DNA of 64,000 bases from NCBI GenBank assembly GCA_033239005.1, contig BSQZ01000022.1, forward strand, positions 1,689,501-1,753,500, in the 5' to 3' direction. Numbering within the stretch: position 1 is the first letter of the stretch; every line of letters starts with the position of its first letter. A model generated the notes under the pieces. It worked only from the letters and a program-made list of their open reading frames with translations, had not been told where the DNA came from and ran no database searches. Below, in pieces: positions 1-48,188 of the stretch. Origin of the DNA: Lamellibrachia satsuma. Taxonomy: Eukaryota > Annelida > Polychaeta > Sabellida > Siboglinidae. The position numbers and the translations under genes are program-made.

Positions 1-27
1 ATAATCTGTCTTGGAAAGGAAAGCATG

Positions 28-260
28 TTGTGTGTCTGTGGCTGTAGCAGTGCTAATTATTGTTTGCTGAGAGGGTGGATTAGCGCCTGTCCAGGGCTCT
101 GTGTACTCTAAGGGTCTCCAACCAGACTGCAAACTGGTACAGTTTTAAACAGTTGTACCCCAGACTGTCTCACTTGAGTCAACATACTGAATTGATAACA
201 AGTAGCACAAGCTCTAAGTGAACTTTAACTCAGAGCTTCTGACTTGAAAAGATACTTTCT
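28..260. repeat. fragment of a dispersed (hAT-associated?) repeat
   Basis: Shares TTTGCTGAGAGGGTGGATTA and a later ACTTGAGTCA block, in the same order, with 12120-12340. A weaker ACTTGAGTCA match sits in the right half of the hAT element (~62615). It is therefore a dispersed repeat. The boundaries are approximate. Confidence 0.5.
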
Positions 261-1309
261 CTGGAAGACAAGTTTGTGTGGCTTGGCCCAATGCTTCACT
301 GCATTCAGAAAGGGAAAAGCTCAAACATACACAATAAAATATTTGAGTGTCAGGCTATCTGGTGTCAATACAGCTACACAAGTGTGCGCACTATGTGCTT
401 TTGTATTAAAAAAACATACAAAACCGTGTTGATCTCGATGCTTGTAAACAATTATTTATTAGTGTTAAATTCATATAAATCAGCGATTAAAAAAATCGGA
501 AGTAAAAAAATCGGAAGTAAAAAAAATCATAAATCAATTATTTTTTGGGGTGAATTAAATCATGATTTAAATTAATAATTTAAATCAAATGATTTAAATC
601 AAACAACCTCATTTGTTAATTGATTTATTTCCACATTAACCCTTAATTGTTACTTTGTAACTGCTTTTATAGCTTTCGCTTCCTTTTGCATAAAATACAG
701 CGCTGTATTTTTCCATTTTAACACGCAGTCATCAAGATGCTCATCAGAACTTATACAATTTGTTGTATCCTTAAAATTCATATCATGTAATATACAATAT
801 ATTACACCAAAAACTATAATAATATATACAGTTGAATAATTTAAATAAACTAATTACAATTGTCATAACATCTTATTTCTCTATTTCAGATTTTCGTGCA
901 TTTCCCCTCTGCAGAGGAAATTCTCCCCAGTTTTTGTCTTTAATTAAAGCAAATACAGAGCAATGACAGTGATAAGCGATTATTGTATTGTGAATACAAC
1001 GGAGCCACCTGTATGTGGTCTTTGATCTATACAGTGTTTTTCATCAGATCATTTTTTACTGCTTAAGCATGGTCTTTTATTCACACCTGCTTACTGTACG
1101 AAACAGACAAAGCAGTGTACTTCAACAGTATCTTAGCTTAGCATCCCTTTGATGACAAGTACAGGAATAACAAACCCTTAAAGTGAAGGCTAATCCATTA
1201 CTAGCTAGAACTGAGTAGATCTTGAGTATCACATCAGTCACCGAAATCACCAAGCCAAAACAACATGGCAGTTGGGCCAAATTCAACGAGGGCTGAAATC
1301 ACCACCCCC
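261..1309. other. AT-rich upstream DNA, no gene seen
   Basis: Mostly AT-rich. 540-605 has several palindromic GATTTAAATCA-type repeats, often seen near DNA-transposon ends. No ORF with coding character and no confident promoter was found. Confidence 0.5.
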
Positions 1310-1682
1310 CCATCAGTGCTACTTTTGCTATTGCGATGTGTACTTTCTGACCTAATCATGAAAACAACCACCTAGATCTGCCAAAATTCTCATATATTTA
1401 CCATACATATACACATGTCACGTGGTCAAACATTACTCTTCATGTAATGATAAAAAATTACGAAAACAAAAGCTAGCTATATCTTCTACCCCTAGCTTCG
1501 CTAGGAGATGACAAGTTTTAATTTATTTTGATCTTTATCTGGAAGTGAGAGTAATGTTTGACCACATCACATGCGTATGGTAGATTAATGAGAAGTTTGG
1601 CAGCTCAATGTGGTCGTTTTTATGGTTCGGTCAGAGAGTAAATAAGTTCAAAGGCTACTGGCGTTGCTAAAGTGCTCCAAAA
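1310..1682. repeat. fold-back (inverted repeat) element, MITE-like
   Basis: The left arm (~1310-1438) and right arm (~1549-1682) are imperfect inverted copies: GTGGTCAAACATTACTCT on the left matches the complement of AGAGTAATGTTTGACCAC on the right, and the match runs outward through GCCAAA, TTCTCAT and the TCTGACC region. The centre contains a perfect small hairpin, CCTAGC-TTC-GCTAGG, at 1491-1505. No coding capacity. Confidence 0.65.
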
Positions 1683-1690
1683 GATCCGAA

Positions 1691-3889
1691 TTCAGAGATG
1701 ATTCTGTGGTATCACTAGAGGCTAGCAGTTACATAATACTTTTTATTCTGAAAAAAATGACATTGCCATCACTCGTTATAGTAACGCGAGTGAAATTATT
1801 CTGAAGCACTGCATAGAAATCACTGACTGAATGTAAACCCATATCATCATTGACGCCACAAAACCACATGATCATTCATCTCATTAATTTAAAATTTTTA
1901 CATGTGCCTTGCAAGTTAGATGCGTTAAACATCTAATTATATCTGTAAATAGATTTTTCTAATTTTTTTTCATGTAGTGCATACAATATTAAATGTGTAC
2001 ATACCGAAAAAGCATTTTAACTAGTGCCTTGTTGTTAGTCCCTTTAAGTAACCATGTGGGGGACTGTCCGCCATGTTTGTATAACACATTAATGTATTAG
2101 ATCATTGTAAATCACCAATTGTACAGAGGTGATGCACTTTATGCTTGACACTTTTTCCTGCTCCAGATTGGTGCACAACGTTTTCCCTTAAGGTTTTTTC
2201 CTCATAACTGAGTATTCAGTAAGGTACACATGGTTTTTAGGGCAGTAGTCATTATTCATATAGTTAGTACTTGTAGCAGATGGCTACCGGAGACATTTAA
2301 ATATTATCTGTAACAATATTTGTTAGGCTGTGTAATATGTCAGTAAATTGTGCATGATGTATTATGTGTAAATACCATTTGGCGCCGGTTTGCTTGCTGT
2401 GATTATGTGTTGATGTAATGTAATCAGATGTATACCGTTTCCATGTTAAATGTTGGCATAATTGCTGGTACATAAATTCATAAACTAAACGTCATGAATT
2501 TGGCCTGTTTCACTCTAACCTGCACTTGTTTTATCATTCTGCATTAATACATCTGTCAGCATTTTTATCTGTTCCCTGAAAATGCAATTATTCTTAGATT
2601 TTTTTTTGTAGGCTTATATATGAAATTTGTAAGTGGCTTTCCAACACAAAATTAAACAGTATTTGCCGTTTTGTGGGTAACATGCATTTGATGTGTGTGG
2701 AAAATTATGAATACAGTAATTGAGGGGAGTGTCACTATAATGCTACGTAGACAGAGATGGAGTTACTCATTCTCTGACAGGTCCTCGTTAGACTAATGGA
2801 ATCTCATTTCTCACAGATAGATGCTCCAGGCAGCCCACTTCTCATGCCATATAAATATAGTTAGATACATAGACAGCCGACACTCATCACTTCTACACTT
2901 TGATGTTGCATGTTAGGGTTGTTTACGTTCCAGTTATAATGTTGTATTAGGTCTTACATAAATCACATGCACTTCTTTCAAATTTGTTACATGGAAACAA
3001 TCCAAGTGGACACTCAACGCATTGCCAGTATACCATTATTGAGAATTTCTCTAACTGACCCCCCCAAACAAGTTTTAGACTTCTGTCAAAAAGATATCCT
3101 TTTTCAGTTGAATGGATTGAAGTATACACCATTTAATTAGTAAAATATGCATTGTTCCACACTATAGATTAATTCACTAACATATTTGATTCATAGATTA
3201 ATGGGACTTCTCATGCGTCATGTTTTAACTAATTTATATAAATATTCTACTATACACATAGGTCATGTTTTAACTAATTTATTATTATTTATTTATTATA
3301 TGTATTAAACCATTAATTTTATCACCTAGATGTATTTGAAGTGCATCTGAATGGACTCTGTCCAGACACATCTGTACTTGTTATTATTATAAGACACAGC
3401 ATTGATGATATGGAACTTATTCAGGTGCAATCCTAAAATGCACCTTGACTAATAATGATTAAAGCTCAGAAATGAGGCATGCTTCGGTTGCTCCATAAAC
3501 ATCAATGGTTATTTCAAAGATAGGGTTCTAAACATGACATTGCCCAAAGCCTAACATAATTAATGTTGGTATACAACAGTTATGTGTGTTTAAAAAATAA
3601 CAAATATTGTAATAGTGCTGTCTTTTGATCACATGTTTAGCCCATACTTCTTGAAAGACTTATTTTATAAATGCAGTGATGATAGTTGATCACGCGATTA
3701 GATTAGGTCAAGCTAGATATGTGCGGTCAAGCCTGCAGCCATCAGCTCCTAAGAGGCCGTTCACAATTGTCAACATGTACATATTCGCACAAAGCATACG
3801 AAAGGGGGAGGGGCAGTCATGGGGGAGGGGCAGTCAAGGCACCTTGTAAAAAAGATGTAATGGTAGTTGCTTGCAAAATATTTAAAAGT
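1691..3889. other. AT-rich DNA, no gene recognised
   Basis: About 2.2 kb upstream of ANKRD55 with no convincing ORF, RNA gene or repeat structure. It may hold the untranslated first exon or promoter of ANKRD55, but nothing can be pinned down. Confidence 0.4.
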
Positions 3890-3940
3890 TTAACAAGATT
3901 TGCCATCCAAGCCAAATGCCCAGATGGCAAGTGGACAGGC
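3890..3940 (-). mobile_element. CR1 3'-end fragment (terminal stem-loop)
   Basis: On the minus strand this is the terminal ~50 bp of the same CR1 family as the 51721-56060 copy. It keeps the TTGCCATC/GATGGCAA stem and the GTTAAA end. It leads directly into a 44-bp minisatellite. Confidence 0.75.
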
Positions 3941-4185
3941 ATACAGAGTCACAAACTGACTGAGACATGAGGGAACAAACAGACATACAGAGTCACAAAC
4001 TGACTGAGACATGAGGGAACAAACAGGCATACAGAGTCACAAACTTACTGAGACATGAGGGAACAAACAGACATACAGAGTCACAAACTGACTGAGACAT
4101 GAGGGAACAAACAGGCATACAGAGTCACAAACTGACTGAGACATGAGGGAACAAACAGGAATACAGAGTCATAAACTACATTATT
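3937..4185. repeat. minisatellite, 44-bp unit, ~5 copies
   Basis: Tandem units of ATACAGAGTCACAAACTGAC followed by TGAGACATGAGGGAACAAACAG. A related single unit is seen at about 31528-31572, so the sequence belongs to a dispersed family. Confidence 0.9.
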
Positions 4186-4457
4186 GATGTGGAAAATTAT
4201 CAGCATTGTAAATGTAATGCACTAATACGGGGGGGGGGCATGAGAATTAGTATGGTTTGTACAAATAGGCAAATGCTGTCAATTGTGAAGATCCCTGGAG
4301 TGTTGGTGATAATCACAGCTCTAGTATTCCTGTCGCTGCCATCAGTTAACGACCGTGAGTTTATTGATGGCGCTAACAGGCAGCAGCATCCGTACACTGG
4401 TTTACACTGTAAAATGTGCACATGCACGAGCACATGTGTGCGTGTGTACATCCCTGA

Positions 4458-4585
4458 GCACGACATCCTGTTGACACCCACATCATGTGTGCACGACATC
4501 CTGTTGACACCCCCATCATGTGTGCATGACATCCTGTTGACACCCCCATCATGTGTGCATGACATCCTGTTGACACCCCCATTAC
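4458..4585. repeat. minisatellite, 33-bp unit, ~4 copies
   Basis: Units of GACATCCTGTTGACACCC followed by CCATCATGTGTGCAT. The 33-bp period is a multiple of three, so ORFs pass through on both strands; the only coding signal is the repeat itself. Confidence 0.9.
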
Positions 4586-4857
4586 CTGCAATCAAGTCTG
4601 GTAGATTAATATATACTTTACACATTGGATCAATACTAAGTTAATACCAATGATTACTTCACAGCGTGATGGCTGTGGTGATAGTATATCCTACTAGTTA
4701 TATTAATATAGGTCATCGATCAATCGGTTGTAATCTTGGTTCTCACACAAAATGTCCACCTTCGGAAGCATCATTGAATGCCATATTGTTTCATTCACAT
4801 TTGACATTTCTCAAGCCAATTTCAGTTATTGGCTCCTTTGGCAGCAAGGTCATAGTT

Positions 4858-4978
4858 GCTTGGCATAGTGTAATGGCATAGTGTAGTGGCATGGTGTAGT
4901 GGCATAGTGTAATGGCATAGTGTAGTGGCATGGTGTAGTGGCATGGTGTAGTGGCATAGTGTAATGGCATAGTGTAGT
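4858..4978. repeat. minisatellite, 13-bp unit, ~9 copies
   Basis: TGGCATAGTGTAG/A units with A/G variants (TGGCATGGTGTAG). Confidence 0.9.
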
Positions 4979-4989
4979 GCAAATAGGCT

Positions 4990-5640
4990 TATTGTGAACC
5001 AAAACCAGTTGAATTATTAAATGTTGGGATGTAATTATGCTGTCACATATGTCAAAGGGTGCTTTATACGAGATGGGCCACCACTTGTCGATGTGTGAAA
5101 TACTGCTGATGTGAAATCATATTTTAATGCAGAAACTGTACGCAAAAATTATTCTTTTAAATAAAGGATATGTAAAAAATTAAATAAAACTTGGTATTTC
5201 TTAAATTGTATTTCGTGTATGTCACCCACATAATAAATATAACTTAATATAACACCAAGAGTTACACAGCAAATATAATTGACGTTATAGGGCATATATA
5301 TGTATGTATGCATGCATGCATGCATACATACACACATGGATGGTGATGGAGATTTTTTAAAACAATCTTTCAAGTAGGATCAAAACTTGTGAAATTCACT
5401 ATTTTGAAGAGGTGACAGGATATTTTTGTAAGAAATAATCTGTGGATAAACCATTATTGAGAGCACATGTCTTACACCAGGTGAACCAATCTGTGTGTGT
5501 ACTGATACTCGAAGTTGGCAACTTTGATTACATTATTACTAACAATACATAAATTATCCAACTATTGATATATGAAATTTATACAGTTATAAGCCGCTTG
5601 GAATATCGGAATAAAATAAGCAGTTAAATTATTCCGTTGT
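4990..5640. other. AT-rich DNA before ANKRD55 exon 1
   Basis: Contains a short alternating (ATGC)n/(ATAC)n palindromic tract at 5298-5335. The last 15 bases form the acceptor of exon 1. No gene seen. Confidence 0.4.
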
Positions 5641-5650
5641 AGACACCAGT

Positions 5651-41278
<35,628 letters not shown>

Positions 41279-42530
41279 TCTACTTTGCAGAACAAAGGCG
41301 TACTGGCAAATGTGACACAAGAAACAATGCCCCTTCAACAATGGCAGCAGAACGTTATTAATTTTAATCACTCGATCGTAACCAATGTCATTGTTAAAAG
41401 GCCCTCCTCATATCGATTTTTCCTATCTAGTATCAACTAGGACATTAGTGAATAATGGCAAAAGTTGCTCTGCCTCTATATAGGATAACATAAGGTTATT
41501 CACAGTTTCGCAAGTTACCAGATCTACCAATGGAAGTCAATTCTTTAGATGATTTTAACAAATGTACACTCTCATTTATTAAACCAACAAATGCATATTT
41601 ATTAGATTATTCACATACTACTTATTTGAAAATCAAAGAACCTGATTCCAGTTGGTTCGGTTGAGGAGGATGTTATCGGCTGGGTTCATACTGTAAAGTT
41701 GGTTTGGGCTAGTTCTATATATATCCATCCGGCTGTGAAAATTGAATTGTCCTGTGGTGGAACAACTAGAAAACAGTAGTTACTTTAATAGCACTTAAAA
41801 ACATGTTTTCCCAGTTATGATGTAATTTGCTGTCAAGTAGTTGCAAGTTGTGATGTGATGGTGTTTACATGGTCTGCTATATTGTCGCATTATATGTGTA
41901 AAATCATAGTTCCTGCAACATTTAAACTGATTCCTGTTTTTATTCTTTATAAGTTCAACTGCAGATATTGACGATTTGCTAATTTTAGCAATCATATGCC
42001 CATTGATATGGCCAAATTCAGTAGCCAATATTGCTCTTATGGTTGCCAGAAATATACCAATGCAATCTCGTTTAGAAGTGCGGGTTATGTTAAAATTTCA
42101 GATACTTTCTTTTAGATCGGTTCAAATCTTACCACCTAATCGGATTTAGATATAATGATTTAACTTTTATAACGTGACATTGACACGAATGGCTTACTTA
42201 GTACAAGGGTATAATTTTTTTTACTGGATTATGGGATATATGTGTAGTAAATAGTGTTCCATTGACTATGTGATGTATATAGTTATGTGTGAGCCTCTTT
42301 TAATTTATAAATATTTATTTAAATGCCATACCGGTAATGCTGTAAGAAAACATTTACTGAAACACAAGTATTTGTTTTATATATTGTTGATATAGTTCTT
42401 GTTATTTGTTGTATATGTTGTTGCTATAAATGACATATCGGTGTATATTTTCTATGTACAGTGTATTAAAGATGAGTTCACAGCCAGACTCTCTTCTCAG
42501 CGAGTTCACAAATTTTTCATAGAATTCTGT
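41279..42530. other. ANKRD55 3' UTR and/or 3' flank
   Basis: AT-rich with no coding content. The possible polyA hexamer is at 42465-42470. Confidence 0.5.
42465..42470 (+). promoter_or_regulatory. possible polyadenylation signal for ANKRD55
   Basis: An ATTAAA hexamer about 1.19 kb after the ANKRD55 stop codon, followed within ~60 bp by the edge of a CR1 fragment. It is a plausible 3' end, giving a ~1.2 kb AT-rich 3' UTR. The hexamer is common in AT-rich DNA and no transcript evidence is available. Confidence 0.3.
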
Positions 42531-42780
42531 TGAGGTATTTTGTTTTACATATTCACGTTGCTAGCATTTACACAATCTGTAGATAATTTGTTCCATTAAA
42601 ACAAGTACTTTCTGATATCTAATCTATAATGTTTCTTCACTAACGTTACTTTGTGTCCTCTAGTATTTTCATACCAATTCAGTATCCTAAAAACTTCAAT
42701 TTCATCTCTTAATCTCTTTATTTGTACAATTGGGTTGTTACACCACATTCTTTTAGGCGTTCTTTTAACAAAGATATCTC
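42530..42780 (-). mobile_element. CR1-like 3' fragment
   Basis: Minus strand of the ORF2 C-terminus (ENTRGHKVTLVKKHYRLDIR, with IEVFRILNWYEN), matching the main CR1 copy. Lacks the 3' tail. Confidence 0.85.
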
Positions 42781-43017
42781 GGTGAATGAGCATCACAAAA
42801 CAAAAACACCAATTTTGTTTGGTTAAAACAACAACTGTTAACTTAATGTGCATTTTTGACATAAAAGGCACTGATGATTGAATAGGATGTGGTAATGTCA
42901 GGAAATCATAAAATCACCAGGGGTAATGTATATGTGGGTCACAGTCACAAAACAAACAATTTCATTTGGTTAAAGAGTTACATGTTTATTGTAATGCTTA
43001 TTTTTGACAACCATAAT

Positions 43018-44375
43018 GCACTTTAACAAGATTGTCATCCCAAACAACAAGTTCCAGATGGATAGTGGACAAGGAAGCCATTGGCTTATCGAGAGTCCAA
43101 CAATTTTCTCATCTATGTGTAGCCCACCCTTATCAAATATCTGTCAATTCTGTTTTTAAACATATTCACACTACTAGCATTAACACAGTCATTTGGTAGT
43201 TTGTTCCATTCATTTATCACCCTCTGTGAGAAAGAGTACTTTCTCATGTCCAACCTACACTGTTCCTTAACTAATGCTGCTTTGTGTCCTCTGGTTCTAC
43301 TGCCTTCTTTAAGTTTGAAGAACATATTCCTACTAACATCCTCATAAACGTTCACTATTTTAAACACTTCTATTTGGTCTCCTCTTAGTCTCCTGGTCTC
43401 TAGTGTTGTCAAACCACATTGTAATAAGCGACTTTCGTAACTAAGGTCTCTCAATTCTGGAATCATTTTAGTTGCTCTTCATTGTATTCTTTCTAGCTTT
43501 TCTATGTCCTTGTCCATGCTTGAATACAATATTCCAAATGTGGTCTAACTATTGCTTTGTACAGGGGTACAATTAGCTGTTTCTCCTTATACATGATAGT
43601 TCTCCTAATTAGCCCTAGAATTTGATTTCCTTTCGAAGCAGCAATCCCACATTGCTCATTTTCTTGTGTGGTTCTACCTAGTACACCATCCCCCATTTTA
43701 TATTCTTCGTCCATGTTTCCATGTCCTATGTGTATACATTTACACTTCCCAAAATTTAATAACATTTGCCATTTTTCTGACCATTTAACTAATTTATCTA
43801 GATCATCCTGTAAACTTTGTTTATCTGTATCATTTGTAACCTTTCTGAATACTTTTGTGTCATCTGCAAATTTGAGTACTTTGCTAGATATATCACCTTC
43901 TAAATCATATATATATTAAAAATAGTATAGGGCCTAATACTGATCCCTGTGGTACCCCACAAAACCGATTTCCAGTTTGAAATCTCACAATCTACTATTA
44001 CTCTCTGTCTTCTGTGTGTAAGCCACTTTTCTATCCAGTTGATTACATCATCACCATGGGTTTTTAGTTTAAATAACAATCTTTGGCATGGCACTTTATC
44101 AAAAGCTTTCTGAAAATCTAAGCAGACAACACCCACAGGTGACTCGACATCTACCCACTTTGTAATTTCTTCAAAAAAACATAAGAGATTGTTTAGACAT
44201 GACCTTGCTTAGGATCCGATTTATTATCTTTCATCTTCTTAATTTTGTTTGCTATTATTTCACTTTGTAATACTGGAAGTTCAGTAATGAAAACAGATTG
44301 AAACAGCTGGTTTATATATAGTTTCCATACCCTCTCTGACTCTGCATCCATGTTTTCAGTAAAAAAAACTATTAT
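43018..44375 (-). mobile_element. 5'-truncated, internally deleted CR1-like element
   Basis: The minus strand gives the ORF2 3' half: FQKAFDKVPCQRLLFKLKTH, then QILGLIRRTIMYKEKQLIVP and MIPELRDLSYESRLLQCGLT, ending RYLIRVGYT. Frameshifts separate the pieces, and ~300 bp corresponding to 52960-53265 of the main copy are deleted near 44215. The diverged 3' tail is at 43018-43105. Non-functional. Confidence 0.9.
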
Positions 44376-44399
44376 TTGTCAACTGAACTGGTGGTGTAT

Positions 44400-44950
44400 T
44401 CTTGCAAATATTACAAGATTCTACAAAAACGTGACGATGGAATATTTGAATGGTTCGTTTTGACTTTTGAACTGCATATGAAAGGTATTTGTTAAAACAA
44501 AACTCTGGGCTTCACTACCGATGAAGACTAGAAAAAGATAAAAATGTATGTTTCTGTGTTTCAATGTTGCCGCCTATTTCGTGATAAAAGTGGCTCCATC
44601 TAGTTTTATTTGTGCCCGAAACAAGAGTTTTGCCTACTATTTGGGAAATGTATGGCCAGCAAGCGTATAGCCAATAAAATCGCGGGCGTACATTACAGGA
44701 AGGAAATAACCGGCCATTCCAAATCGGTAAGTTGATTTTTAACGCATACTCATGGCGATTTATAATTTGTCTTACCTGACGTGTTAAAACTTGTAACTGT
44801 GTAAGACTAATTCCGAGAAATCTACGAACTCGTGTCGACCTACATAATTCATAAATGCGAGCGAATGCGGTTCTGCCATCTGGCGATCAATGAATAGTCG
44901 CGATTATCCAGGCTCCTCGGTGTGGCGCCTATGTTTGTCGCACGCGGGCC
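44400..44950. other. unassigned DNA, partly CpG-rich
   Basis: 44640-44950 has more CpG than the surrounding DNA (AATCGCGGGCGTACATTACA, GCACGCGGGCCGCG). It could be promoter-like or part of the inverted-repeat element described at 44950-46700. No gene seen. Confidence 0.35.
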
Positions 44951-45012
44951 GCGTAATTTTTTTTCCTATCAACGTTCCGGGCAATTAACATAATTGGGCG
45001 GAGATTTTACAA
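44950..45012 (+). repeat. ~60-bp inverted repeat, left copy
   Basis: GCGTAATTTTTTTTCCTATC plus AACGTTCCGGGCAATTAACA is the inverse of 46634-46695 (TGTTAATAGCACGGAACGTT plus GATAGGAAAAAAAATTACGC). Confidence 0.8.
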
Positions 45013-45014
45013 AG

Positions 45015-45090
45015 ATGACTGTGACGGATCATCACGTGATCTGCATTCCGCCGACTGTGACGCGTCATCACGTGGCGCGCATTCCCTTCG
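45015..45090. repeat. 36-bp direct duplication with TGACG/CACGTG motifs
   Basis: GACTGTGACGGATCATCACG and GACTGTGACGCGTCATCACG are followed by related halves ending GCATTCC. The second copy contains the palindromes TGACGCGTCA and CACGTG. Confidence 0.75.
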
Positions 45091-45279
45091 AAGATAGCGG
45101 GTTGTTGTGGTGCAATCATAAATTTCAAAAACAACCGCAACATTTTATAAAGCATGTCTTGTCCTAACTGAGAAGGTTCTATGTGTCTTATATTGTTCAT
45201 TGACTCTTCCATACATGACTTATTTTGCAGAAATTTTTGGACACACATAAACCCAATATGTTACATGTTTTCTAGAATT

Positions 45280-45680
45280 GTATGTAGAAGCAAGCATTTG
45301 GATCATACAAATCCCATGTTCTACAAGATGCATGCTCTGAAGTCGTTTGATTTAATTAATCTAAAGACTGCAGTAGTAATGTACAAGGCATATAATAACA
45401 TTTTGCCTGTGAACCTGCAGAAATTATTTGTACATTTTGTAGCAATTCGCAAGACCAGACATGTAAATATGTAAAAAGATGAAGGTATACATTCGAACTG
45501 AAATTAAGTCAATGTGTTTATCTAATTATTGGGTTAAACTATGGAATTATCTTGAATGTGTACTTAAAGTTGTCGTAATATACATGTTTTCAAGGCACTT
45601 TATAAAGAAAATTGTATTCTTAGTTATATTTTAAAATAACCGATACTATTCATTATGTGAACCGTTGTACTGTGTTATAA
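45280..45680 (+). pseudogene. non-LTR retrotransposon C-terminal fragment
   Basis: Plus-strand reading HTNPMFYKMHALKSFDLINL, then KTAVVMYKAYNNILPVNLQK and LFVHFVAIRKTRHVN. The pattern L..F.LI....V.MYKA.N..LP.NLQ is typical of the C-terminus of non-LTR ORF2 proteins. After a stop, remnants such as SCRNIHVFKALYKE follow. 5'-truncated and decayed; a different family from CR1. Confidence 0.6.
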
Positions 45681-45699
45681 TTATACATACCAGTAAATA

Positions 45700-46235
45700 C
45701 AAGTTTTAAGGGTAGCTAACATGAGCTTCAGATAAGCTCAACTTTGCTTGTTTTCACTATACCCATCACTTAGTTGCATATTTGTGTAAACATGGTTACT
45801 TCAGACTAATTCAGCATACTTATTAGTTATAGTTTTTGATTAACTACATTAGTCAGTAATTAGTTGCATACATAGCGTGTTACAATAGGCGTCATTTATC
45901 ACTGTGAGTTGTTGAAAGGGCAATGCAGTCATACGTTGTATTACTTCAGCATTTTCCCCTTTCCAAAATAGTGTATTTCATTGTAAAGATGTGACAGTTG
46001 TAAATTGTTTCTATCACGAGTGCATAGTGCTGATGAATGTCATAGCTGTGTGTGTAGGGTATACGATTGAAGTAGGTAGTTGATTATTAAATGATTTGTA
46101 ATAAAAGTTTAGTTGCATTCATTGAACTGTTCTTATGTGTGAATCATATGTTACCTGCAACACTTTATAGTCAGTCAGTGCACACGACACATGTCACTGG
46201 AGTGTGCATATATAAAATTATATAATTGCACATTA
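45700..46235. other. AT-rich DNA, no feature seen
   Basis: Contains AATAAA at ~46099 without an assigned transcript. Confidence 0.4.
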
Positions 46236-46330
46236 CGCACACACTCGCTCGCTCGCTCGCTCGCTCGCTCGCTAGCTCGCACCCACCCAAATACACCCAT
46301 ACCCACCCACACACCCACCCACCCACCCCA
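46236..46330. repeat. (CTCG)n and (CACC)n microsatellites
   Basis: CTCG tetramers (~46242-46278) followed by ACCC/ACCCAC repeats to 46328. Confidence 0.95.
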
Positions 46331-46434
46331 TTTTTATTGTAAACTTCTGACGAACGTACAAACACGAACGCTTGTATATAGGCCAAGCTATGCATGTAAC
46401 ATATCATTATTACAATTATGTAGCGAACACACGA

Positions 46435-46640
46435 ACGCACGATTATTATTTATAGTTCTAGCCTGGCCCATATTCTTCTATTTAGGTCACTCGCGCTGTC
46501 GCTCGTCCAGTATCGTCGGGTAATCTCCGCCAACACACGTGCAACGTAGCCGACGATTATTATTTATAGTTCTAGCCCATAATATTCTTCTGTTTAGGTC
46601 ACTCGCGCTGTCGCTCAACCCAGCATCATCGAGTAATATC
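46435..46640. repeat. ~112-bp tandem duplication
   Basis: GATTATTATTTATAGTTCTA at 46441 and again at 46553, each followed by GTCACTCGCGCTGTCGCTC and a GTAAT-TCCGCC segment. Confidence 0.85.
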
Positions 46641-46695
46641 CGCCCATATATGTTAATAGCACGGAACGTTGATAGGAAAAAAAATTACGCACACG
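46634..46695 (-). repeat. ~60-bp inverted repeat, right copy
   Basis: The inverse of 44950-45012; ~85-90% identical by eye. Confidence 0.8.
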
Positions 46696-46736
46696 GGCCT
46701 GGATCCAAACCGAACTTTTCATTGTGACAAATTGGA

Positions 46737-46962
46737 AGTTTGCCAAATGAAATGACGATGTGCACAATCTGCACATCAAATGTCAAACACCTCGACATTG
46801 GCACCACTCAGCATCACCACTGCCACAACTGTGCACATGCGAACGTTATTTTGTTCCTATATATATTTTCAGTGCAAAGACTATCCACAATTGTAACTGA
46901 AATTGAGAGATTTTTTGGCAAATGAAATGGCGATGTGCATAACTTGCACATCAAATGTGAGT
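46737..46962. repeat. direct repeat pair, 174 bp apart
   Basis: GCCAAATGAAATGACGATGT and GGCAAATGAAATGGCGATGT, each followed by GCACAA/GCATAA and TGCACATCAAATGT. Confidence 0.75.
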
Positions 46963-46989
46963 TGTGGCAATGGTGAAACCCTGACTTAC

Positions 46990-47796
46990 ATTGAAGTGAA
47001 GTGAAGTTTATTTGTTTAGATCATACATACAGAGTAAAAAAAACAGTTGGTACATATTTTACATAGGTTTGATGATCCAGGGAGGCCTGCACTAAGACCT
47101 GAGAGATCGCTATCGTACAAGCCTCAAATGTGATTGGTTATCCTGGATCTGGGTAAGGTAGTAACCAATGATTTTGACTCTCCGTCTAACTCATCCAATA
47201 AGAGTAAACGTTCTTAGTTTATGCGAACCAACTTTAAACATCGATTATATTCACACAAGTCACACAATAAAATAAAACAGAATTGAAAAAGCTAATGTTT
47301 TGGGCGCCACATCCCCACGAGGCAGGGATGGTAGTGACCTCACTAGTATCCCTGACATATATTCTTCACAATGTTGAATGTACGGAAGTGCGCCGAATCA
47401 TTTGTACTTCATCCTACTTGCTGTTTTCCTCATTCGCGATTCTGAGCCTAATGTGACGTTCGTACGCTGTTGTCATCACGTAGTCACAACGATATAATGT
47501 TAGTTATATAGGCATATGCCTACTAGAACGCTGTTTCACTGGAAACAAAATGCGAGCGCCAAGTGCCTAATCAACGAAACCAGCACACAAACACACATAT
47601 AACTTCTAATCAATGTGGCTGTTTCGTCCGATAACAGCATACCACAGTCGCATTCCGTGTAAATTATTCGAGATGTCCCTTATGAAAATATACCACCGTA
47701 TTCCATGGTACACAGGTAAACTATTGCAAGATACCATGGTAATCCATCAGGGGCATCCGCATGAATTTTTCCTGGGAGGGGCAAGAAAGAAGAAAG
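46990..47796. other. unassigned DNA
   Basis: AGTGAAGTTTATTTGTTTAG at ~47006 resembles LINE or SINE 3' ends on the minus strand. No gene recognised. Confidence 0.35.
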
Positions 47797-47992
<196 letters not shown>

Positions 47993-48188
47993 ATTTTAAT
48001 ATACACTGCTTACTCCTTATTACTCATATATATTTATTATATTAATATGCACTGCCTACTCCTTATGTAACAATGATGTAACGACACACCTATAATGTAA
48101 TTTTTTAATTTTTGTGGCACTTCAACAACAAAGTGCAGTCATTCCCATGTAACGGTGGACACAGCCCATACGTGCCACTGTCTCGTTC

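Noticed and set aside
4189..4644. ORFs of 151 and 141 codons on opposite strands
   Set aside because: Both are carried by the 33-bp minisatellite (period divisible by three); no domain and no splice context.
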